A program made the position numbers and the translations under genes. The notes beneath the pieces were generated by a model, which worked only from the letters and a program-made list of their open reading frames with translations, was not told where the DNA came from and ran no database searches. Shown piece by piece: positions 1-12,904 of a stretch of DNA of 64,000 nucleotides. The first letter of the stretch is position 1. Each line of letters starts with the position of its first letter. Source of the stretch: Babylonia areolata (Eukaryota; Mollusca; Gastropoda; Neogastropoda; Buccinidae); the NCBI RefSeq assembly GCF_041734735.1, contig NC_134887.1, positions 30,286,778-30,350,777 on the forward strand, written 5' to 3'.

Positions 1-745
1 TGTAGAACAGAGGTAGAGAGAGAGATTGGGACAGATAGGTGGGCATGTAGAACAGAGGTAGAGAGAGATTGGGACAGATAGGTGGGTATATAGAACAGAG
101 GTAGAGAGAGATTGGGACAGATAAATGGGTATGTAGAACAGAGATAGAGAGAGGTTGAGACAGATAGTTGGGTTTGTAGAACAGAGGTAGAGAGAGAGAT
201 TGAGACAAATAAGCGGGTATGTAGAACAGAGGTAGAGAGAGATTGAGACAGATAGGTGGGTATGTAGAACAGAGGTAGAGAGAGTGAGACAGATAGTTGG
301 GTATGTAGATAGAGAGAGAGATTGAGACAAATAAGTGGGTATGTAGAGCAGAGGTAGAGAGGGGTTGAGACAGATAGTTGGGTATGTAGAACAGAGGTAG
401 AGAGAGAGATTGGGACAGATAGGTGGGTATGTAGAACAGAGGTAGAGAGAGATTGGGACAGATAGGTGGGTATGTAGAACAGAGGTAGAGAGAGATTGAG
501 ACAGATAGTTGGGTATGTAGAACAGAGGTAGAGAGAGTGAGACAGATAGGTGGGTATGTAGAACAGAGGTAGAGAGAGACTGAGACAAATAGGTGGGTAT
601 GTAGAACAGAGGTAGAGAGAGATTGGGACAGATAGGTGGGTATTCAGAACAGAGGCAGAGAGAAATTGGGACAGGTAGGTGGGTATTCAGAACTGAGGTA
701 AAGAGAGAGACTGGGACAGGACGAGGCAAGGTGGGTGGGTGTAAG
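1..745. repeat. Minisatellite, unit about 45 bp
   Basis: About sixteen head-to-tail copies of a purine-rich unit whose core reads GTAGAACAGAGGTAGAGAG, followed by a GACAGATAGGTGGGTA-like segment. Copies differ by small GA-dinucleotide length changes and point differences, and the 3'-most copies are the most diverged. The array continues off the left edge. The short frames that run through it are products of the repeat, not genes. Confidence 0.9.
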
Positions 746-1154
746 GGGGAGAAAGATGGTACATCATCCTGTTTTAAATTGATTCATTTTCTTCATAGCA
801 TTACCACTGCTTGATGGTTAAAGCAATTCCCATCTGATAATTTTCTTTGTAATGTTGTTATATATGTATATGTGTGTTTGTGATGTGAACATCCTTTACC
901 TGCTGTGTGTACATGGTGTGTGTGTGTGTTTGTAAGTGTTTCTTTTCACACACGTCTTTGTATATTCTGGGTTGCACTGTTACTGAGATTTGTTGCTGAA
1001 CAGTCTGTCTTCATGAAGACACAGGAGTTGCTTTTTCCTAAGAAAAGAATGCAGGCTTCTTGTGAATATCAAATCTAATGCTCTGATTTTGTCAGTATTA
1101 GCTGTACAACCCTGTGTAGTGTGACTGTGAAAGTCAAGAGTTAAATATTTCTCT
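746..1154. other. No gene seen
   Basis: AT-rich unique-looking sequence with short GT tracts around 860-945. I see no coding exon or recognisable element. Confidence 0.6.
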
Positions 1155-1386
1155 TTAACTCACTCAGTACGGCCAGTCCTCTCTTCTCCTCAACACAGAC
1201 CCCTCGGATGTCCAGTGGGTGTCTCAATGACCCGACCTTTAGCTTCCGTCGTCAGAATTGTGGTATTCTTTGTCAACATTCACCTCTTCAGTATAAGAGC
1301 CTTCCTCTTGCAGTATTTTGATGATGGTAATTGGGGTGAAACGCTGTTAACGTCATCTCTTTCGCCGTTCGTATGGAGGGAGTTAA
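1155..1386. mobile_element. TTAA-flanked MITE, copy 1
   Basis: A 232-bp element nearly identical in length and sequence to 49887-50118. Both copies begin TTAACTCACTCAGTACGG and end in CCGTTCGTATGG...GAGTTAA, so the ends form short imperfect inverted repeats beside a TTAA on each side. It has no coding capacity. TTAA target sites are characteristic of piggyBac-type transposons, so a piggyBac-mobilised MITE is the likely class (inference). Confidence 0.7.
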
Positions 1387-1624
1387 CACATTGACTGCTG
1401 AACCTTGGTCTTCGTTGTTTGTGGGCTGCAGCTCCCACGTTTTGTTGATTAAAAAGAAAACTTTATCTCCAGGGATTAGACGTTCATGGCCTTATTATTT
1501 TTCATGTGTACAGCATTTCTCTTTGGTGCATTCACTTTGGTTCATTTATTTATTCATCTGTTTGTTTTTATTTATTCATTCATTAATTTGATAACTTATC
1601 CATTTATTTTTTTATTTTTTGGTC

Positions 1625-1745
1625 ACCTCAGGGACTGACTAAGTACGTTGGATTACACTGCTGGTCAAGCATCAGCTTAGCAAATGTGGTGTGGCGTATA
1701 TGGATTTGTCTGAATGCAGTGACGCCTCCTTGAGTTGCAACTGAA
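1625..1745 (+). mobile_element. SINE 3' conserved domain fragment
   Basis: Carries the dispersed motif CTGCTGGTCAAGCATC, then an AGCAAATGTGGTGTGGCGTATATGG-like stretch and GACGCCTCCTTGAG. The same domain recurs at 7212-7285 (as the tail of a tRNA-headed SINE), 12905-13020 (degenerate), 14310-14427 and 28546-28677 (both reversed). This copy lacks the tRNA head. Confidence 0.7.
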
Positions 1746-1878
1746 CTGAATTGAACCATTCACACAGCCTTACTCTGCCAGTAGTCTTTTGCGGTTAACC
1801 GCTTTGTTTGGTACGTTCAGGTCTTGATTTGCATGGAGATAATGATTATTTCTTTGATTGTCCTCCTTGTTTGTGAGT

Positions 1879-2265
1879 AGACGGGCGCAATAGCCGAATG
1901 GTTAAAGCGTTGGACTGTCAATCTGAGGGTCCCGGGTTCGAATCACAGTGACGGCGCCTGGTGGGTGAAGGGTGGAGATTTTTCCGATCTCCCAGGTCAA
2001 CATATGTGCAGACCTGCTAGTGCCTGAACCCCCTTCGTGTGTATATGCAAGCAGAAGATCAAATACGCACGTTAAAGATCCTGTAATCCATGTCAGCGTT
2101 CGGTGGGTTATGGAAACAAGAACATACCCAGCATGCACACCCCTGAAAACGGAGTATGGCTGCCTACATGGCGGGGTAAAAACGGTCATACACGTAAAAG
2201 CCCACTCGTGTACATATGAGTGAACGTGGGAGTTGCAGCCCACGAACGAAGAAGAAGAAGAAGAA
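1879..2265 (+). mobile_element. tRNA-derived SINE, full length, GAA tail
   Basis: The head is tRNA-like: box A region TAGCCGAATGGTTAAAGCG and box B GGTTCGAATC. A body of about 280 bp follows, and the end is GGGAGTTGCAGCCCACGAAC plus a (GAA)n tail. A 10-bp target duplication, GTTTGTGAGT, flanks it at 1869-1878 and 2266-2275. Other copies lie at 21563-21948, 23074-23457, 25336-25428 (piece) and 38556-39235 (split), all in the opposite orientation. Confidence 0.9.
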
Positions 2266-2275
2266 GTTTGTGAGT

Positions 2276-3529
2276 GTTGCTCTCTCTCTATTTTGTTGTT
2301 GTTGTTGTATTTACTGTTGTAGCCGGATGAATACTGAGGGGGGGAAGTGGACGAGACGAAGCAGGAGGAAAGCTGGAGGATGGAAAAGAGCATCGCTACT
2401 GCGCTGAGCCGACCTCACTTTCTCCACTTGCACCACCAGACTTTGGTTTTTTTGTTTGTTAGCATGTCATTTTTACTTTGAAATTTTCATGAATGACTCA
2501 CTCTCAGCATGTGGAAATTTTTGTTTGTGTTTTTTTCTTTTGTTGTTGTTGTTGTCTGTTTTGGCACTGTGGTTCTGCCATGACTAAGGCGTTTTGTTGG
2601 ACTATAATCCATGTTCTTGTTTTTTGTGTTTTTTTTACTAAGTGTGAGAATTTTTTTTTTCTCTCAAAAAAACTTTTTGCTCACTTTTCTCCTTCCCCGC
2701 TTCTACCCCCCCCCCCCCCCCCAACACCCCTCCCCCCCCATCCCCCTCCCCCCTCTGTGATGTTTACTTGTTAGCAGTGTATATAATATGTAGGAAAGAT
2801 TTTCTTTTTAAAGTGTGTGTGTGTGTGTGTGCGTGTGTGTGTGTGTGTGTGTGTTTGTGTGTGTGTTCAAGTAAACACACAGAACCTGAAACAGACATTT
2901 ACAGAGAGTATGGGGCCAAGTTCTGGATAGATCACTTTCACTTTCACCCACCATTCAAGGTAGGACACGGGAACAAACCACAAGCTCAAAAAAATAACAA
3001 ACAAACAAAACAAAAAACAACAAAACCAAACCCCCACACAAACACCAAAATAGAGGAGGTACAGCATTGTAGATGTCTGTCATGTGGGTGGGTGGGTGGG
3101 TGTGGTGGAATGGAGGATCAGGCTGTTGACTGGTTCCAGGCTGACAGAACTGTGACATGTTGTATTTTGACGTTCTGTGGGATCGTTTTGTTTGTTTCTT
3201 AGTTAATGCAGTCAACTTCACAGCCAGTCTACTACTGTTCAGGTTTTTTGATTGCTGTTACCAGGGGGCAGGGAACAGTTTTAAACAGTTTCAGTTTATG
3301 TTGTACGCACATATATCTCTCGGTATATATATCTATATATATGTATGAAGCATCAGATTATATTCAGCTTACCCAAACATGTGTTCAAACCCGTTTAAAG
3401 TGGCTAAAGAAGCTCAGGTCTTTTCCCATCCTTCCCTCCCCACTTCGCACAGAAAGAGAGAGACACACACACGCACATATATACACACACACACACAATT
3501 CTACAGGAATGCATGCACACACACACACA

Positions 3530-3575
<46 letters not shown>

Positions 3576-5604
3576 CAAATTCATACATGCAAGCGGAGCA
3601 GGAAATAATCTGGGCATCCTTGCATGCTTGCTTTTTTCGTTGTTTCGTCTCCCCACTGGACATGGGACGTAGTGTGATTCACACACGTGTCCTTTTCAAG
3701 CAGTCACATGTATGTCTCGTGTCAGTGATGAGGACAAGCATCAGGGGAGTGTCCAGACAAATACCGGTACATCACTTGCAGTATTTCCAAATACATGCAT
3801 CGAGCAACAACACACACTGGGAGAAACAGTGTAACAGGAAGTTACGATTCTTCATGTGAGTGTCACACCCTGCTCAGTCTCTTCCGTAGGGTAGTTTCTT
3901 AACTGGTGGATTAAAACACACAGAAGTGGTGTTATGGGGTTGTTGTTTTTTCTTCTTAATTAGAAAATGATAAGACCTACATATGCAGGTTTTTTTGGGG
4001 GGGTTATCAGTTTGTAAGCTATGTGTGGAAGTAATTTTGTGTGTATAAATCATTTGTTTGTTGAAAGATAGTATTGCAAAATCAATATCCAATTTCTTTT
4101 GTGGTCGTGTGTCTTGGACTGATCTCTTGAATAATATTATTTCACTGCCTGTAAAGAATGAAAATCACAATAATTATTATTATTATTCACTGCCTCTAAT
4201 ATTAATTTTCTCTCCAGATACCCGCATGTATTCTAAGATATTATTATAATTATACACTGTTATGAATTTTACATTTTCCTGTGAATTCAACATTCCTGCT
4301 TTATGTATACTTATGAAGTTGACATTCCTGTTACCAATCTTATTTACACGTTTTACATTTGTGGTATTGAACCATGTATCCTGTAAATCAAGAATGATGA
4401 TGTGTTAGTGTGTATGAAGGATGAAACACAGTTAATGAAATCATATGATAATTCAATATAAGTGAAAAACAATTAAGTTTTACAAAGTAAATTGGAGAAA
4501 TATTTGATTGGTGATTTTGTGGTTTATTGTGTTTAAAAAAAAAAAGATTTACATAGTTTTTATATCAGAAATATCAAGAATTTTTTGGCTGAAAGATTTA
4601 TTTCATAAAATCATTGGAAGGATTTTTTTTTTCTTTTTTTTTTTTTTGTCCTGTAAGAAATATTGAAATAATACAAGATACTCTGAGGACTAATGGGTAT
4701 ATGGAAAAGATGAAGCCATCAAAACAAAACGTGGCAGTGGAGCAAGGACTGAAGGAAATCATGAGCCCTCAGAACAAACAGTAGAAAAGAGAAATGCCAG
4801 AGAACAAGTATTGAGGAGGCAGAAAAAACCCTGGTTAAGTGATTGCAATGAATATGACAAGAGAACAAACTTCAGAGGCAAGAGAACAGATGTCAGAGGC
4901 CCTGACATCCTTGTTGAACAAAGGCAAGAGGTAACTTGAAGCTGAAACGACTTGCGTGAAACTTGCAGCATCTGCATTCCCCCCTCACTTTCTGTTGTGT
5001 GCTTGTTCAGTTCAAAGGGAACAAGATTGTTTTCAAAGTGAGAAAAGCTGTGGAGGGTGGACACATTTGAAGTGTTTATGATTTTTGTCGTTTCTGTTGA
5101 CCGTTTTGATTGAAGAAGGCAGACATTTGGGGAAAACCAAACATACTTCAGGCTTCTCCTGCACTGTACATAAATACACATACCTTACCGTGACATCCGG
5201 GTGCTGTAGATCAGCTTCAATCTCTTACATGGCTCATGAAAAATACCTGGAGGACAGGTGTAGCATGCAGATGTGTTCTGGAAGCCAGAACTCTGATGCA
5301 GCTGTAAACTATCTGCCACACTGGAGACAACTCCTGTACAGTGGATGTGACTGGAGGTCGTGCCCTGTGACCAGCCATCACACCGCACTCAGCACAGCCA
5401 TGTACGGATGATGCACGTCAACATGCACGCACAAAATCATTGTATGGTGCTAAACAGTCATTTCTTATTTTTGATGCAACTTTTTTTTTCTCAGATCAGT
5501 TCACAAAATATTTTGTGTACCCATTGAAAAGCTCTGGTGCTTCATTCTTTTTTAAGAGTAGAACAGCAAAACATATAACATTGTGTGGCCAAGCCGTAGA
5601 AAGA
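2276..5604. other. Gene-free; simple repeats
   Basis: No exon is supportable. The stretch holds poly-pyrimidine and poly-C tracts (2640-2760), a GT microsatellite (2812-2868), a CA microsatellite (3465-3585) and AT-rich DNA (4100-4700). The moderately long frames over 3200-3860 are CA-repeat translations without family resemblance. Confidence 0.6.
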
Positions 5605-5735
5605 GAATTGGCTAAGAGCGGACCGGGCAAGACGGGTCGTCTTTTTCACTCTTAGCCGCACGAAATGTGGCCAAGCAGAGCAAACCGATAGGCCTAGTTT
5701 GCATCAGTTTGACATGGTAAGTATATGTATCACCA
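5605..5735. repeat. Unclassified dispersed repeat, copy 1
   Basis: About 125 bp shared with 40372-40493. Common blocks include TTAGCCGC, GGCCAAGCAGA, CAAACCGA, GGCCTAGTTTGCATCAGT and GACATGGTA. The left part contains TTGGCTAAGAG, which is inverted as CTCTTAGCC some 40 bp later, so a hairpin could form. I cannot assign a family. Confidence 0.6.
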
Positions 5736-6954
5736 AACATGGAGTATAATACAAACTCCTCCTTTAAGCACTGCTCTTTGATCTAGGGAAGCAGGAATTG
5801 TTGGCATTGATCTCAGTTATTGGAGTGTATGTAGATCAGATTAAGCTTACAGGATATAACTTTGTCCATAAAACATGGAAATTTTTTATTCATTAAAAAA
5901 AAAGAGAACCAAGAAAAAAAAATGTTGTGTTCAAGCTAGACATTTAATGTCCCTGTTTTTGTATTAGGCTATTCCAGTGTTTTCCACTTCTCCAACAAAT
6001 CGTTTCTCTTGATAGTGTATACTTGTGTGTCTGGTCATTTGAGCATGGTAAGTCGCTTGTTCTCGTACTTGTTCTTACGACAACTTCAACTGATGCCTAT
6101 GCATTCATCCACACATGCATGCACATGACTGGAGACACACATTTTTTCATATATGAACACACCCACACAGATGCATGAACACACCCACACAATGTACACA
6201 TTGTGTAACTGAATTTGATCCAGGATTTCTTGCCTGTAAGGCAGTGTACATAGATGTTAACATTTTTTGTAGAATACAAAGATCTCTTCTCCAGATTCTG
6301 GTTATTTTTTACAGATCTTTTTCTTCCTGTTGTTAAAAAGTAACCGCCTGTAAAATGTGTATGGTTGTGAGTGACTAGTGTCATCTTTTAACCCCTCTTT
6401 GCCTTTCATCTGCACAGCAACACATTTTTATTGTGTCCAATCCTATATCCCCAAATTCTTTTCCTATACATAAATATATGTATGATCAGCTAGTTTCTTT
6501 TTCCATAAAGACAATATATATATATGTTTATCCATATGAACTTCATCCATCTGGCTACAAATTAAAAAATTTTTTGATTGGTCTTGTAAAAAAAAAAAAA
6601 AAATTGTCTCAGTGATTCCGAGACTAAAATGAGTTAACTGTGCAAGGGTGTCTGTAAACAAACTGTGATGGTGCTGTTGTCTTTTAATTAAAAAAAAAAC
6701 CCTGTCATTTCACTCACTCCCAGCCCCTCCACCCATTCATTTTTATCCACCGTGGCTTGTTTTTTTGTTTGTTTGTTTTTTTGTGTGCAGTTTTTAAGAT
6801 TTGTACGTTGGCAACATGCATTTGCTGAAGGGTGTGGAAAGGAGAGAATCTCTGTATTGATGGACTTTTCTCGTTTGGGTTTTTATTTTTAAAATTTTTT
6901 TTCTTCTTCTCCATGTTTGATGAATGTTTGTTCCTTGTTCGACATGTGTCTGTT
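5736..6954. other. No gene seen
   Basis: AT-rich DNA with A/T homopolymers and short CA-rich stretches (6110-6200). Nothing resembles an exon or a known element. Confidence 0.55.
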
Positions 6955-7285
6955 GTCAGAGGTCAAGAAGGCAGAATGGTAAGACACTCCTCTGCCGATA
7001 CAGAGAGTCCATCGGGGTCTTGGTTTGAATCCCACCCGCACTTATATCCTTTCTCCCAGGTTTGACAGAAACGTCAAACCGAGCGTCTAGTCATTGGGAT
7101 GAGATGACAAACAGAAGTCCCGTGTGCAGCATGGTCTTGGTGCACTGAAAAAGAACCCGTTTCTGTGGAAGAAATCCACTCCCGACTGGTACACAAATAT
7201 ATATATACACATACACTCAAGGCCTGACCAACCACGATGGGTTATACTGCTGGTCAAGCATCTGCCTAGCAGATGTGTTGTGTGA
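6955..7285 (+). mobile_element. tRNA-derived SINE with conserved 3' domain
   Basis: The head contains GGCAGAATGGTAAGACAC (box A-like) and GGTTTGAATCCC (box B-like). A body follows, then a TATATACACA spacer, then the conserved domain with GGGTTATACTGCTGGTCAAG and GCAGATGTG. This copy shows that the fragments at 1625, 12905, 14310 and 28546 are tails of a tRNA-headed SINE. Confidence 0.7.
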
Positions 7286-7680
7286 AACTGTTACGATATT
7301 TGTGTTGTTAGATGCGAGTGTGTTGTTAGATTGTGTGTGTTCTCAGGTGTGTGTTGTTAGATGCGAGTGTATTGTTTGATTGTGTGTTCTCAGGTGTGTG
7401 TTGTTGTGAATGTGTTGTTTTATTGTGTGTGTGTGTTTTCTCAGGTGTGTGTTGTTAGATCGTGTGTGTGTTCTCAGGTGCGAGTTGTTAGATGTGAATG
7501 TGTTGTTAGATAGTGTGTGTTCTCAGGTGTGTGTTAGATAGTGTGTGTTCTCAGAGTGTGCGTGTGTTCTCAGGTGAATGTGTTGTGTTGTGTTCTCAGG
7601 TGTGCGTTGTTAGATAGTGTGTGTGTGTTCTCAGGTGTATGTTGTTAGATGTGTGTTGTTTGAGCCCTACCTGCTGGTGT
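7286..7680. repeat. Irregular GTGTTGTTAGAT / TTCTCAGGTGT tandem repeat
   Basis: A run of interleaved short units built from TGTTGTTAGAT, GTGTGTGTTCTCAGG and GTGAATGTG. Period and order vary. No coding signal. Confidence 0.8.
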
Positions 7681-9238
7681 CTTCTGCCTACCTGTGCACC
7701 GCAAGTCTTTCCCCCCCACCCTGTTTCCATGGCGACCAGTAGGATAGGGGTCACTTCACTGTCCACTGTATCCAAGTCATGACTGCTGTTAGAACTGCTG
7801 TCTCCACTCACCCACTGGAATGACCGTACATGAGCTTGGTTGTTCATGTGGTGACAAACCTTCAGACTTCAACCGTGTGTGTGTGTGAAGACAATAGACA
7901 GTTTCTTTTTAAATGTATGCACTTGGGCATTCCACACATTCCACGTTGTCACAGCATTCCCACCCTCCCCTTAATTTGGTGGTTGTTGGGGAGAAAATAG
8001 TTAGCACCATTGCTCTGCAAGGGAAGTGTATGCCGAGCTTTGGAAAGGGAATTTAGCACTGATTGTCTGCTGCAAAGTCATCGGCTGTTCTGTGTCTGTG
8101 TGTATGAGAGTAGTTTTACCATTGACCTTACATGATAACATTTACTGTTCTCCACCACCCACCCACCCACCCACTGTTGTCCTGTCCTTTCTTGGGTGTT
8201 ATTACATGTAAAGGAATGTGTACACACTTTCACAATCAGTCCGCAATGGACATGTTGCTGTACAGTTAGATATTTTTTTTCTTCCTTTCTTTTCCTCGTT
8301 GTATTAAATCCTGCATTATTTCATTGTATAATGGACTTGAACGTTCATTTCCTGGCTTGTTCTGATCACTTTTTGATATTTTGTGTGTGTGTGTGTGTGT
8401 GTGTGTATTAGCTTTGACCAGGTTGGTTAAATGATTGGAATGAATATGACACGTGGATGAATACACAATGCGTTTTTTGAAGTGAGACATACAGCATGTT
8501 GACAGTCAGGTGGTGGTCAGTTATAAGTGTAGGATGATAGCCTTTCGAAGAATCTTGCTGTGTAGTGAATTCATGCACAATCTTGTACAGTATTGTGATG
8601 ACCAACATTTTTCCTCTGTAAAAGACTGTTTCGATGTTGTATCTTTCTGTAAAAATATTTGTATATATATACATTATTATGTAAATACATGCATGATCTG
8701 TGAGTGATTAGAAGATACACATGCCATGTTAAATTCAATAGGGTTCCAGTGTTAACAGTTGGGTTTATTGGTTAATTTAAGGCACAGAAAGAGGCTGACG
8801 TTTGTTGCCTGGCTCACTTTTCTCTCTCCCTCTCTCACCCCATCACCACGCAAACCCCTCTGCTCTCTCCCCCCCCCACCCCCCTCCGTCACCCCCACAC
8901 ACACCCCTTTTTATTATTTTTTTTTTTCAGATTTTGTTATTTCATCAGTAGCTGATTTTATGTAATATTTGCCGGTCACAAAAACTTTTCACTGCTTTGC
9001 ATAGTGTTGCTTCTTTCTTATTTATTCATTTATTTATTTTAAGAAAAAGGGTGGCTCTGTAATTCCTTTCTGAAATGTGAGTTTAGTTTTTTTAGGGGAC
9101 AGTGTAAAATGAAACATTGATGACAAAAAGGTAATGGAGATGGCAATGATTACAATGAACAATCATGATTTTCTGAAACAGTCGTTTCCACACAAACCCC
9201 AAGCTTCACTGTGGTAAGATGAGGCAATACAAACAACG
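7681..9238. other. No gene seen
   Basis: Mixed DNA with a GT tract (8380-8408) and C/T-rich stretches (8820-8910). No exon or classified element recognised. Confidence 0.55.
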
Positions 9239-9390
9239 TATTTTCGGCCCATGGCCCGTTCCTAGAACTGAGAGTGCAATGGACTCAAATGGGAAGACTG
9301 GGACATTGAACTGAGTGTGCAGTGGACTCAAATGGGAAGACTGGGACATTGAACTGAGTGTGCAGTGGACTCAAACAGGAAGACTGGGAC
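9239..9390. repeat. 43-bp tandem repeat, about three copies
   Basis: Units share AGTGGACTCAAATGGGAAGA followed by CTGGGACATTGAACTGAGTG, in near-identical tandem copies. Confidence 0.85.
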
Positions 9391-9689
9391 ATTGTCAGGG
9401 GTCATCCACTTCAAGGATGCATCTCGAGGGGAGTGTTGTTCAAATTTCCTGACCAACACTGCAAGTGTCTGCATCTCTCAAGCCTGGTTAATGCAGGGAT
9501 GTAAAAGGACAAGAAGTCCTGAACTGAATAGACCCTCATCGCAACATCTTCATCACCGGAATCATCATCAAAAATATAGAAAACAAAACGTCCCAAATTA
9601 TGGGACACACAACAGATCATCACAGTCCAAAAGTGCACGATGTGTTCACTGTTTGCATGAAGACAGACAGGCCCTGGGGACATGCCATG

Positions 9690-9992
9690 TCCAAGTCCTG
9701 TGCCCTTGTCCAAGTCCTGTGCCCATCTCCAAATCCTGTGCCCTTGTCCAAGTCCTGTGCCCATGTCCAAGTCCTGTGCCCTTGTCCAAGTCCTGTGCCC
9801 ATGTCTAAGTCCTGTGCCCTTGTCCATGTCCAAGTCCTGTGCCCTTGTCCAAGTCCTGTGCCCATGTCTAAGTCCTGTGCCCTTGTCCATGTCCAAGTCC
9901 TGTGCCCATGTCTAAGTCCTGTGCCCATGTCCAAGTCCTGTGCCCATGTCCAAGTCTTGTGCCCATGTCCAAGTCCTGTGCCCTCGCCCAGC
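9690..9992. repeat. 18-bp minisatellite (GTCCAAGTCCTGTGCCC)
   Basis: About sixteen copies of an 18-base unit alternating CCTTGTCCAAGTCCTGTG and CCATGTCCAAGTCCTGTG. Because the period is divisible by three, all six frames stay open and give long repetitive frames. Their uniform low complexity and lack of any start or splice context argue against a gene. Confidence 0.95.
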
Positions 9993-10059
9993 AGAAAACC
10001 CTCAGAAGCAACACTGTTGTCAAGGCACACTGCTGATGGCAGGTGTTGGCCCTCTTTGT

Positions 10060-10350
10060 GTACAACAGGTCCCATAGCTTTCCAGCCAGCCATCGGGGCA
10101 GTTAATTCACATCCACCGTGTCCAGGGTTTGGCACTGGTAGGCAGGGGCCCAGTCCTCTCCTTCCGCCGTTTTAACCTTCTCTGATCAGTCATCCATTCA
10201 CACCTGGGTGGGGGGGGAGGAAAACTGGAGAACACTGCCTTTCCCCCAAGGACACTTCCCATTGCTGAAACGGGGCCTCAAACCCTGATCACTGGTGAAC
10301 ACTTGATCAGAAGTCCTCTGAGCATGGCCTGGGAACGCTGAAGAAGAAGA
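10060..10350 (-). mobile_element. Probable tRNA-derived SINE
   Basis: Read on the minus strand it has a GGTTTGAGGCCCC box-B-like motif, then an ACCCAGGTGTGAATGGAT body and GGAAGG..AAAACGG. The same body order follows the tRNA-like head at 22130-22290. A GAAGAAGAAG stretch lies at its plus-strand right end. Boundaries are approximate. Confidence 0.5.
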
Positions 10351-11715
10351 TCGGAGTCAACACCTAAGCGATTGTCATTGCGTCTCTCTGTGTAGAATGT
10401 TTGGTAAACGTATCATGGGAAAAAGACTTGTTAGGATACAACGTGTTTGGTAAATGTGTTGTGGGAAAAAGACTGTTCGGATACAGTGGTCCTATTGTCA
10501 GAATGCATTTGGTAAAAACAAAAACCAAACGGTGTGACATTTCCTGTGTGCGGAATGCGTTAGTTGTTTGATGAAAAAAAAAAAAAACCCACAAAAAACA
10601 AGTGGAAAGACACAGAAGTCCATTCCCTGAATATGTTCAGTAGGTATCGGGAGAGGATGGGGGTATGGGAGAGGAAATCACCATTGGCAATAAAAAAATA
10701 ACCCAGTTCTTCCAGGAATACATGTTGTGCGGTGGGAGAGATGGATGTGGGGGGGAGGGAAGGGGGGCATGGGGACGAAAAGGAATGAGGGTGAAGGGGG
10801 AGTGGGGGGAAACAAAGAGAAAACTTCTGCTGTTCCATAGTGATACGTTCATCCTGTCACCCAGTCACCATCACTGTAACATGACTGACATGAACTACGC
10901 ATTGTTACGTGTTTTTTTTTAAGATTCTCATAATTTGTTAAGCCTCTTATATATGGTTGTTTTGCGGACTGAAATGCTTCTGGTGATGATGCAGCTTTTG
11001 TTTAGCCCAAGTCATTCTGTGATTACTTCTTTGTGATTCATTTCTTTCGTTGCACTGATTAAAACATTGGTGTCTGACTTCTTTGTGATTCATTTCTTTT
11101 GTTGCACTGATTAAAACATTGGTGTCTACACAATATTCCGAGCTTGTTGTATTTTGCTGTGGTGGGAGCACAGAGAGAAAGAGTATCTCATGTTTTGTAT
11201 AGACAGATAGGTATGAACAACAAGTACCACAGCTTCTTTTGATTTCTCCGCACAGTGGACTAGTAGTTTGGATAGGACAGAAATCTAGACCCCTGCCAGA
11301 GTCTGCACCAGTGGGTCATGGGAATCCAGACCCCTGTTGGGGTCTGCATCAGTGGGTTACGGTAAAGTATGTGTAAGTAGAATTTGCTGTCTGTTTTTTG
11401 TAACAGTGCGAATCTCTGCAAACACTGCACATCGTTTCATATGTTATTGATTAAAAAACGTAACGTACACATACTCGTGCTGTCATCCATTAATTCAGTG
11501 GGGCAGTGGGGGCGATGGTCAGGGAGGGGGTCGGGGGGGAGACATAAGAAGATTCAAAACAAGCATAAATGCACAAAACTGGAGACTACGACACAGGACT
11601 CTGACAGTGCAGCAAGACAGGGTCTCCTCTGGTCAGTCACCCAACACTGACAGCTCCCTGCGGACTGTGCCGTAGCTGTGTGAAGGTTTAGGACGAGTCA
11701 CCTGAAAGTGATTGT
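10351..11715. other. No gene seen; small tandem duplications
   Basis: Contains a 57-bp duplication (about 11020-11135, GTTGCACTGATTAAAACATT twice) and a roughly 60-bp duplication (11285-11362, GACCCCTG...GTCTGCA twice). G-rich sequence occupies 10660-10810. No exon found. Confidence 0.6.
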
Positions 11716-11717
11716 GT

Positions 11718-12066
11718 TGTATTACTTTGTGTCACAACAGATTTTAACTGTGTGAAATCCGCGTTGCTCTCCCCAGGGAGAGTGCTTTGCCGCAGTGCTA
11801 TGCCACAACTTTTTCTTTCTTTCTATTTGTTTTTACAAAAAGAGCAGACTTTGCCAGGGACCACCCTTTTGCTGCTACCGGTTCTTTTACATGCACTAAT
11901 TGCATACTGCACACAGGACCTCAGTTTATTGTTGCATCAGAAAGACCAGCTCCCAGACCACCACTCAAGGTCTTGTGGAGGGGAAGAGTAAAAATCTTGG
12001 GTTGGTGTAAGAAACGCTAACCCGTGATTGCTCACTTCCAAATAGGGTGCATTACCACTAGGCCAC
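11718..12066 (-). mobile_element. tRNA-derived SINE (ACAACAGATTT family)
   Basis: Same family as 21345-22115 and 28918-29342. On the minus strand it starts in a tRNA-like segment (GGAG.G.TGGCCTAG.GGTAA in better copies), passes GACCTTGAGTGGTGGTCTGG, and ends in AAATCTGTTGTGACA followed by a TAATACA-type tail. This copy is diverged in the head. Confidence 0.7.
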
Positions 12067-12904
12067 CACTCCACCAACAACAGAGGAAGATGAAGTCATA
12101 CCACTGAGACGGCGCAGAAGAAAGGACAACAGAACAAAACAAGTTGGCTGTGAACAGCCACCATGCATGTCCTTTGCTGCACACACACACACACACACAC
12201 CACACACAGACAAGCACACAGACACGCACAACAGACACCAAAATGCAACATACAGACACACACACACACACAGACACACACACAACAGACACCAAAATGC
12301 AACACACACACACACACCACACAGACATGCCACACATACATACACACACACACACACATCCTCAAAAAGCCATGGGAAATCACAACCCAGAGGTATTTCA
12401 GCTGATCACTGAAGCCTGCTGTTTCTGGCTTCCAACATTTGTGACACAACTCATCATCAAATATAAAGCAAAAATGCTATCAGCTGATTAAAGCCAAAAT
12501 AAATACAAAATAGCATCAACAATTATAACCCAAGACATCCGTGAAGACAACATTAGCAAATAAATAGCACTGTTCAACAAATACAACACAACATTAAAGA
12601 CAGAATCGGCAAAGCATGTAAGGAAATACATGTGTACAACTGTTCAACACCTGACCATGGAAAGAAAAGACCGAAGAAGTGACACAACCATCTTATCGGA
12701 CAACAGATCCTGAACAAACAACTCTCGACTCGGAACAAGTTTCTTCTGCTGTTCGTCTTTATGAGTTTACCACACACAGGTCGCTCTTTTGACCCATACA
12801 CTCCTCAATGGATCCCGATAAACATTCCAACACCTCCACATAACCATACATTCATTTTTAGAGCAGTGAAGACAGGTTCTTACACAAACCTAGGGAAGGG
12901 CTCT
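12067..12904. other. CA microsatellite and gene-free DNA
   Basis: A compound CA/ACAGACA microsatellite fills 12178-12358. The remainder is AT-rich with no recognisable exon. Confidence 0.65.

Noticed and set aside
5085-5200. Possible retroelement 3' end (GAAGAAGGCAGACATTTGGGG)
   Set aside because: Wording resembles ends of some elements, but no coding part or second copy is present in the window to support a call.
9365-10175. Long overlapping open frames (up to 191 codons) on both strands
   Set aside because: They are translations of an 18-bp minisatellite, open in every frame because the period is a multiple of three; no splice or family evidence.
12144-12491. Threonine/histidine repeat proteins
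   Set aside because: Translations of CA microsatellites here and at 3465, 14808, 26840 and 31530.
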